Positions 58,476 to 64,000 of a DNA stretch of 64,000 nucleotides are shown here, piece after piece (position 1 is the first letter of the stretch; each line of letters starts with the position of its first letter). A program made the translations under genes and the position numbers. Origin of the DNA: Cryptomeria japonica (taxonomy: Eukaryota; Streptophyta; Pinopsida; Cupressales; Cupressaceae); assembly GCF_030272615.1 (NCBI RefSeq), contig NC_081410.1, positions 508,547,942 through 508,611,941 on the forward strand, read 5' to 3'. Under the pieces are notes generated by a model. It was not told where the DNA came from. It saw nothing but the letters and a program-made list of their open reading frames with translations, and made no database searches.

Positions 58476-59395
58476 CTATAGCAGTCTTAATTTCTTCAAA
58501 ATTACTCTTAGCCTCTTTAGACTAGTTGAAAGTAACATTTTTTTAAGCATGCTAGTCAATGGCTTCAAAAGAAATGCTATATTGGGGATGAATCTCCTTA
58601 CAAAATTGATTATGCCTATAAAACTTTGAAGTCCTTTCTTATGTGTAGGTAAAGGAAAAACTAAAATAGCACTTACCTTCTCCGGATCTATGGTTATTCC
58701 ATGTTTGGAGACAATGTATCCCAACAACTTACCCTCATGTACAAAAAAAATGCACTTTTTGGGATTCAAAGATACTCCATATTCTCTACACCTTTCAAAA
58801 ATTTGCCTTAAGTGAGAAAAGTGCTCTTCCACATACTTTGAAAAAATGGTTATGTCATCAAGATAAACCAAAATAAATTTATTTATAAGACCTTGGAAGG
58901 CCATATCCATTGCCCTTTGAAAGGTTGCTCATGCATTAGACAAAATGAAAGACATTTTCCTATATGCCATTGTTCCCCATTTTGTAGTAAAGGCAGTTTT
59001 AAATTGGTCATCCTCTTAACTAGAATCTGATTATAACCAGAATAACCATCAAGTAATGAAAATCTATTTGAACTTGAAACTACTTGTAAGATCTACTCCA
59101 TTGAGGGCATCGGGTAATGATCTTTTAGAGAAGCTTTGTTAAGATCTCTAAAGTCTAAACAAATTCTAAGCTCACCATTCTTCTTTCTTATGAGAACCAA
59201 ATTTGAAACCCAAGATGTATGATTTATAGGAAAGATAATATTACCTTGGATCATCTTGTTTAGTTTTGTCTTCATTAGATGCTCGAGTTTTGGATTAAGG
59301 GGCCTTTTGTTTTATCTCACAGGCTTGGCATCAACTTCCAACTCTATGGTGTGTTGGGCTAATGCAGGGTTAACTCCCTTCAAATATTCATACTA
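58476..59395 (-). pseudogene. Reverse transcriptase (element G)
   Basis: Minus strand: SWVSNLVLIRKKNGELRICL, DFRDLNKASLKDHYPMPSME, then after a frameshift LVYLDDITIFSKYVEEH (the YLDD catalytic box), LGYIVSKHGITIDPEKVSAI and LQSFIGIINFVRRFIPNIA. The residues are typical of plant non-chromovirus Ty3 elements. Frames change at about 59090 and 58470. Confidence 0.9.
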
Positions 59396-59616
59396 TCGTG
59401 TAAATATGTCATTGAACTCTTGACAAAGAAAAACAAATGCCTGTTTCTCTTCACCTGTACATACCTTTCCAAGCTTTAATAACTTATCTCTAAAGATCTC
59501 AATAGGTTCGTAGTGCTCCTCTTTAACCAGCATGCCACCTTTTTCCTTTCTAACCTGATCATCAGTGTTAAAGATTGACTCAAGGGTTACCAATCCCTTT
59601 GGCAGCTTATTACTTT

Positions 59617-60204
59617 TCAATTGAAGATCTGATTTTCATATTGTTTTACAAATTTATGTTGATTACCACCTTCAAATTCAGCCTCTTCAATAAGAAAATT
59701 AATAATTTGTTGATCTGAATCAAAGACTTGGCAATTGACACTATTATCTAGAATTGAAGGCCTAACAACCACTTTGACATATTGTTGTCTTTCAATATTG
59801 CTTACCTCATCTTGTATGTCAAATTGAGCACCCAAGGCAACTAACTTATCTGCTTCCTTATTTTGATTTTTGGGCATGGACACCAGATTGAAAGCATCAA
59901 ATTATTCAATTAAGTCCCATATCCTGTGCTTATACATTTTAAGGACATCATTTTTAGTCACATTGACACCTCTATCTTGATTTACCACTAGCTCACTATC
60001 CCCAAATACTTGCAAACATTTTACATTTCTTTTTCTAGCCCATTCCAATCCATGTGCAAGTGACTCATATTCAGTTTTATTATTAGTACAACTAAAAGAA
60101 AATCTAAAGGATGATAAGTATTTCTTACCTTCAGGAGAGATTAACATAACACCACCTTCGGAACCAACCTTTCTCCTCGAGCCATAAAAATAGAGTTTCC
60201 ACAT
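59617..60204 (-). pseudogene. Extra (archaeal-type) RNase H upstream of RT (element G)
   Basis: The minus strand reads MWKLYFYGSRRKVGSEGGVM, NNKTEYESLAHGLEWARKRN, LQVFGDSELVVNQ and MPKNQNKEADKLVALGAQFD. These match the four acidic blocks of an RVT_3-type RNase H (D, E, D, D). The first Asp (family YFDGS) is Tyr here. A stop lies at 59902. Its place, between protease and RT, is unusual; the native RNase H after RT is also present (58042-58475). Confidence 0.85.
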
Positions 60205-60312
60205 TTCATTGTTCTGTTGTTCACCCTACTGGTTGGATAATTGATTGTCATCCTTTGCAAGATTAGGGACAACAACACCTTCTTCATGGATCATGTAGAC
60301 ACTTAGCTCTAA

Positions 60313-60900
60313 TTATTCCATATGATTGAATGGATCTTCTTCATCATTCTCTACTACCCATTCATCTAATACTACATCACGTATCCCTTCTATTGGGGTG
60401 TTTGGATCTAGGATATCAAGTTGTTCATTAGGTTCTTGTATAGACAAATTTGCGTTCACATCACTTGGGATGTAGGGTTCTATATGATCATTAGCTAACA
60501 ATTCTAATTTTATGGTCACTTTGGTACCATATTTTATTCTGAAAAGCATGTGTGACTAGTCAAAAGACAAATACCCACCCAACTTGGCTATGAAATCTTT
60601 GGGCAAGCATAAACCAAAGTAAGGTGGAAGATCTATGATGTAGGCATCTTCCAGGATTGACAAGTTTGGGCATGCATGCAATATGAGATCCAAATTTTTA
60701 ATCACACCTATTGTGTTTACTACTGTCTCATCTAGTTGGAATACTCCTTTTGAAAGAGGCTCATATGTCAAACCCAATTTATCAACTATCTTCTTTGGCA
60801 TGACAAAACTACTTGCACCTGAATCAATCATACAATTATGCACTAGGTGCTGACCTATGATTAAAGTCAGATAAAAAGGAGGGGGTTTAACCTTCTGAGT
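60313..60900 (-). pseudogene. Aspartic protease region (element G)
   Basis: Minus strand: HNCMIDSGASSFVMPKKIVD carries the DSGA active-site motif, followed by LDLILHACPNLSILEDAYII and LPPYFGLCLPKDFIAKLGGY. The frame has a stop at 60556, and the acidic tail (60549-60313) leads to the extra RNase H in the same frame. It would cleave the polyprotein if intact. Confidence 0.8.
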
Positions 60901-61400
60901 TTGTTGTTCATCCTTCTTTTCTTGAGGGGCATTGGATAAGACTACTTTGGGTTGCTCATTAGGAAGATCTTATGACAAAAAGATGTTAGACAAGGCATTT
61001 TTAAGAAATTCCTTTTACCCTAGAAGAGCTAAGGAATCCCACATTGAGACACTGGCATGCATCTTTTTCAATTGATCCAAAATATTAAATGAGCTTGTAC
61101 TATCCTTCTGCTTCCCTCTTTTAACAACAACATCCTCTTCAACTTGTGCTATTGGTAATTGACCTCTTGGTTGATCCTTGTTGACCACTGGTTGCCCTTT
61201 TGGTAGGATTTGTATATTTGGAGTGGGTTGAGGTCCAGGTCATGCTTGTTGGCTTGTAGAAGCCCGATTTATGCTTTTATCATCTTGATGTCCTATATCA
61301 ATGGCTTTCTTTTTGGACCATTTATTGGCTACAATAGAAGTGTAAGACTTATTCTGATCTTGTCGCTGATTTATTCCACATAATTATTCACCTTGCCAAT
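60901..61400 (-). other. Degraded gag-protease junction of element G
   Basis: Low-complexity Lys/Gln/Pro-rich sequence with many stops in all minus frames. It connects the knuckle region to the protease. Confidence 0.5.
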
Positions 61401-62990
61401 TGACCAAGGTAACATCTAGGCCTTGTTCAGAATGAAAATTTGTTGATCATGAGTTCCATGAGTACTATCTTCTGAGATAACAACATTATTTTGAACCATG
61501 AGTGCTTGATGTAGCATACCATTTGAACAAGTGGTCTGATTATGAGCTTGGTTGCAAGGATACCACCAATCATAATTTGATGCCATGTTGTTTCGAGCTA
61601 GCACAATATCTCTAGATGTGTTGGTAGTGTTGGTATTGTAAGATATATTGGATCTTTAGTTATAACTTCTTCTTTGACCTTGAGGGTCAACTTGATAAGG
61701 AGGCTTGTTCTACTAGTTGTTTTGATAAGGGGCATGAGAAGGCTTGGTGTTCTAGTAAACTTGCTTCTTAATATTAGTCATTTTGTTACCAAAGCCTTGG
61801 AACATGGTTTTCATTTCATTTTTAAACTCCTAAAACTCTTGATTTGGGAGTGTGACAATATTTGCTTGGTCTACAACTTGATAATTTAGTGTTGGTAAAT
61901 GTGGGACAACAACTAGAGGAGGCTCTAAAGGAGGTACAATAGGATTTATTTCTAGAAATATGGGCATTGGGGGTCTAGGGGCTATTTTGCCAGCCCGAAT
62001 TAGACAATTTTCTACTCTAATAGCAACATTAAATGCATTTAGTAGAATATTTGCACCCATAGACTGAATCATGACTAAAATGGCACTATTAAGGGCCCTA
62101 AGATAAGATAGAAATACATGTGCAGGAGTAGGCCTGACCGTGATAGGGATTCTGCTCCAAGTCTTCTAGAAATAAAAATTGAAGTTAGTCATTTTCCCTT
62201 GAGGGGATCTCTTTATGGTACTCAATTGTTCTAATAGTGACAAATGGTCAGATTTGTCCTCAAATTGTGAATTGAATCTATCACCCAGCTAATCCCAGGT
62301 ATCAATTGAGTTTACAGGTAGTCCTTTGAACCACTGAAGCACTTTCCCTTTAAATGAGGAAGGCAAGAGTCTGATTGCAACATTCTCTTCTATGATATGA
62401 TGTACACCACACAATGAAGCTACATCCCTTATATGTTTGATTAGAGTGGTCTGATATTCTCCTATGAAAAAAGTTAGTTTTTTCAATGTTGCTACAGGAA
62501 TATCATCATAATGAGTAAGATTCAAAGGGTTGCCTTTTTGAAAGGTACAAAAGGCTGAGCTCTTGGCAGAGCCATTGGAATAACAAGTGGATTTACTTAT
62601 GCTATATGGGTAATAGATGGTTGAATTGGAGTAGTTGAAAAAATAGAATTTATGCGGGTGACAAAATTAGGCGGAGGAGTAGGTAGATGAGAAGAATTAG
62701 ATAGGAGATCAGAATCTGGAGTTTCCTCAAAGACTTCAACTGACGAACTTTCTGGAAACTCAACTGTTGTATCTATTGCTTTCTCTATCTTTTTCGTTGT
62801 CCTTGACCTTCCTTGTGATGGTGGTAGCTCAATATTCTCAACTGGATCTTCACTTTATCTAGTTTGATACTTTTTAATATGCTACAAAATATCAATAGAT
62901 CTGCATAGAAACCAAGAAAATGAGTCACCACATATAAAAATTGTTGCCTTTGAAGGCTGTAATTTCTGCTCCTCAAACAAAAAGCAACAA
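61400..62990 (-). pseudogene. gag region (element G)
   Basis: Minus strand in one main frame with stops: a Pro/Ser-rich N-terminus (SSHLPTPPPNFVTRINSIF), the Ty3 capsid core (IEENVAIRLLPSSFKGKVLQ, WFKGLPVNSIDTWDQL, QFEDKSDHLSLLEQL), MIQSMGANILLNAFNVAIRV, and a degenerate knuckle WWYPCNQAHNQTTC, in which the first cysteine is lost. The start is not clear; the sequence is open from about 62976. Confidence 0.75.
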
Positions 62991-63032
62991 GAGTGAATAT
63001 TTATTGAACTGCGATAGATCAAACATGTCCCA

Positions 63033-63052
63033 CTGGGAGTGCCAAAAACTAT
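63033..63052 (-). other. Primer-binding region of element G
   Basis: Minus strand ATAGTTTTTGGCACTCCCA follows the LTR end. TGGCACTCCCA resembles the TGGCGCC-type site of several plant Ty3 elements, unlike the TGGTATCAGAGC sites of A to E. Confidence 0.55.
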
Positions 63053-64000
63053 TGTCACTCAAATTGCACCCATAATGCACAAGTAGAAACCTCAAGCAAC
63101 TTGGTGACACATGGGATAATTCTCAGGCCTATGGGTTACCTATAGTGAGAATTAACCTCTAAATGAAGGGTTGGTTCCCTCTGAATAACTCTAAATCTTT
63201 ACTGAGAAGAGGGATAGGAAAACTAAAAAAGAAAATAGAATGACTTACAAATGCCAAACCAAGGTGAAGCATCAATAAGATACCTTAAAATGATAGAGAT
63301 ACACTCTTAAAAACACCAATCTACATAAATAGACTTCTGGTTCATAGCACATAAATATTTCATGCAAAGGATTTAAACTTCAAGAAATTGAAAGGAAAGA
63401 GAACTTTCACAATCAACCAAATAAACCAATTTATCACAATGCACAACCTGTGACTTATAAATGAGACAAAAAATTGAAAGGTTATTTAAACAATAACACA
63501 ATAAACTAACTCTCAATCATGAATAAGAAAATGAAGTGTAAAGACATAAGGCATAAGATAATAATTTTTAATTCAGAATTCTGTCATAAAACTACATTTG
63601 AGCTACAAGAATGTATCCTTGGCTAAAACCAGCCAGGAATCATCAAGAACTAGTGAAGAAAGATAAAACTTTTTCACTTTATACAAAACCCTTCCAAAAG
63701 GTAGAGGAAAGATAACTTCACAATGACTGAAGCTGAATTGCCACTAAAAATATCTTTTCTGAAAATGATCCTCTCATAGAATTAAAAGCCACCCAAAAAG
63801 GCTTTAAAACATGCAAAAAGAACTCATGCAATTTAGTTCAAACTCTAAGTCAACTAAAGGTTGACCCATATGGCACCCAAAATCAAGCCTTATCACCTCA
63901 AGATCATGAGAAAGACTCGTGCAGACTTTCTTTGAGCTAGATAACTGGACCTCAAACTACCTGATGGCTTTTCTTCTCATTTCACATGGTTCTCTGGACA
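63053..64000 (-). repeat. 5' LTR of element G (cut by window edge)
   Basis: Starts TGTCACTCAAATTGCACCC and matches 53848-54796. At least 948 bp. Confidence 0.88.

Larger units (their letters stand above)
53848..64000 (-). mobile_element. Ty3/gypsy retrotransposon G (autonomous type, decayed, cut by window edge)
   Basis: Minus strand. The 5' LTR starts at 63053 and runs off the window. Then come primer site, gag, protease, an extra RNase H, RT, RNase H, integrase, a long 3' region and the 3' LTR beginning at 53848. LTR ends on both sides read CTATTGTCACTCAAATTGCAC. All coding parts carry stops and frameshifts. The full pol set and gene order (integrase last) place it in Ty3/gypsy. Confidence 0.9.

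Noticed and set aside
1-64000. tRNA, rRNA, CRISPR or riboswitch candidates
   Set aside because: No cloverleaf, rRNA core or spaced repeat array was seen. The TGGTATCAGAGC sites are retroelement primer sites, not tRNA genes.

Overview
The window looks like intergenic DNA from a very large, repeat-rich plant genome. A gymnosperm such as a conifer is my best guess, inferred from the old, nested, AT-rich LTR retrotransposons, the broken PPR, LINE and DRM-methyltransferase fragments, and the lack of any intact host gene. I found no tRNA, rRNA, CRISPR or bacterial feature. Almost every coding stretch carries stops or frameshifts. The clear exception is the 767-codon gag-protease ORF at 46720-49023.

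Layout. 1-1806: left-cut end of minus-strand LTR element A. 1807-2405: 3' part of another LTR (H). 2407-4939 and 28695-29905: two halves of a decayed gene of unknown function (gene X). They appear to be split by a CACTA-like transposon (T, about 4940-28694). T carries broken PPR fragments in both orientations, a LINE fragment and a 1.2-kb-arm inverted repeat of a DRM DNA-methyltransferase fragment. Inside T sits minus-strand LTR element C (8990-24391, TSD CAATC), and inside one LTR of C sits plus-strand element D (15340-23331, TSD CTTCA). 29906-36162: AT-rich DNA with a weak short-LTR remnant and an array of AT palindromes. 36168-51425: LTR element B (plus strand, TSD AGGGG). Its 5' LTR holds a truncated minus-strand Copia element F (36337-39496), and its 3' LTR holds minus-strand Ty3-type element E (45282-50712, TSD AACAC). 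51431-53847: a degenerate LTR-like stretch and unassigned DNA. 53848-64000: minus-strand Ty3/gypsy element G, cut by the window edge.

How the parts relate. Elements B, C and D share one plan: LTR, tRNA-Met-type primer site, a gag-like coiled-coil protein with four or five CCHC zinc knuckles, a second long ORF (ORF2, about 1,000-1,120 codons), polypurine tract, LTR. None has protease, reverse transcriptase, RNase H or integrase. Their ORF2 N-terminal regions are recognisably homologous although their LTRs differ. They look like a non-autonomous superfamily moved in trans. F has Copia RT and RNase H, and its polypurine tract plus upstream motif match those of B and C, so F's relatives are the natural helper candidates. 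The two observations I would follow first are the conserved ORF2 and the inverted-repeat DRM fragment inside a DNA transposon.
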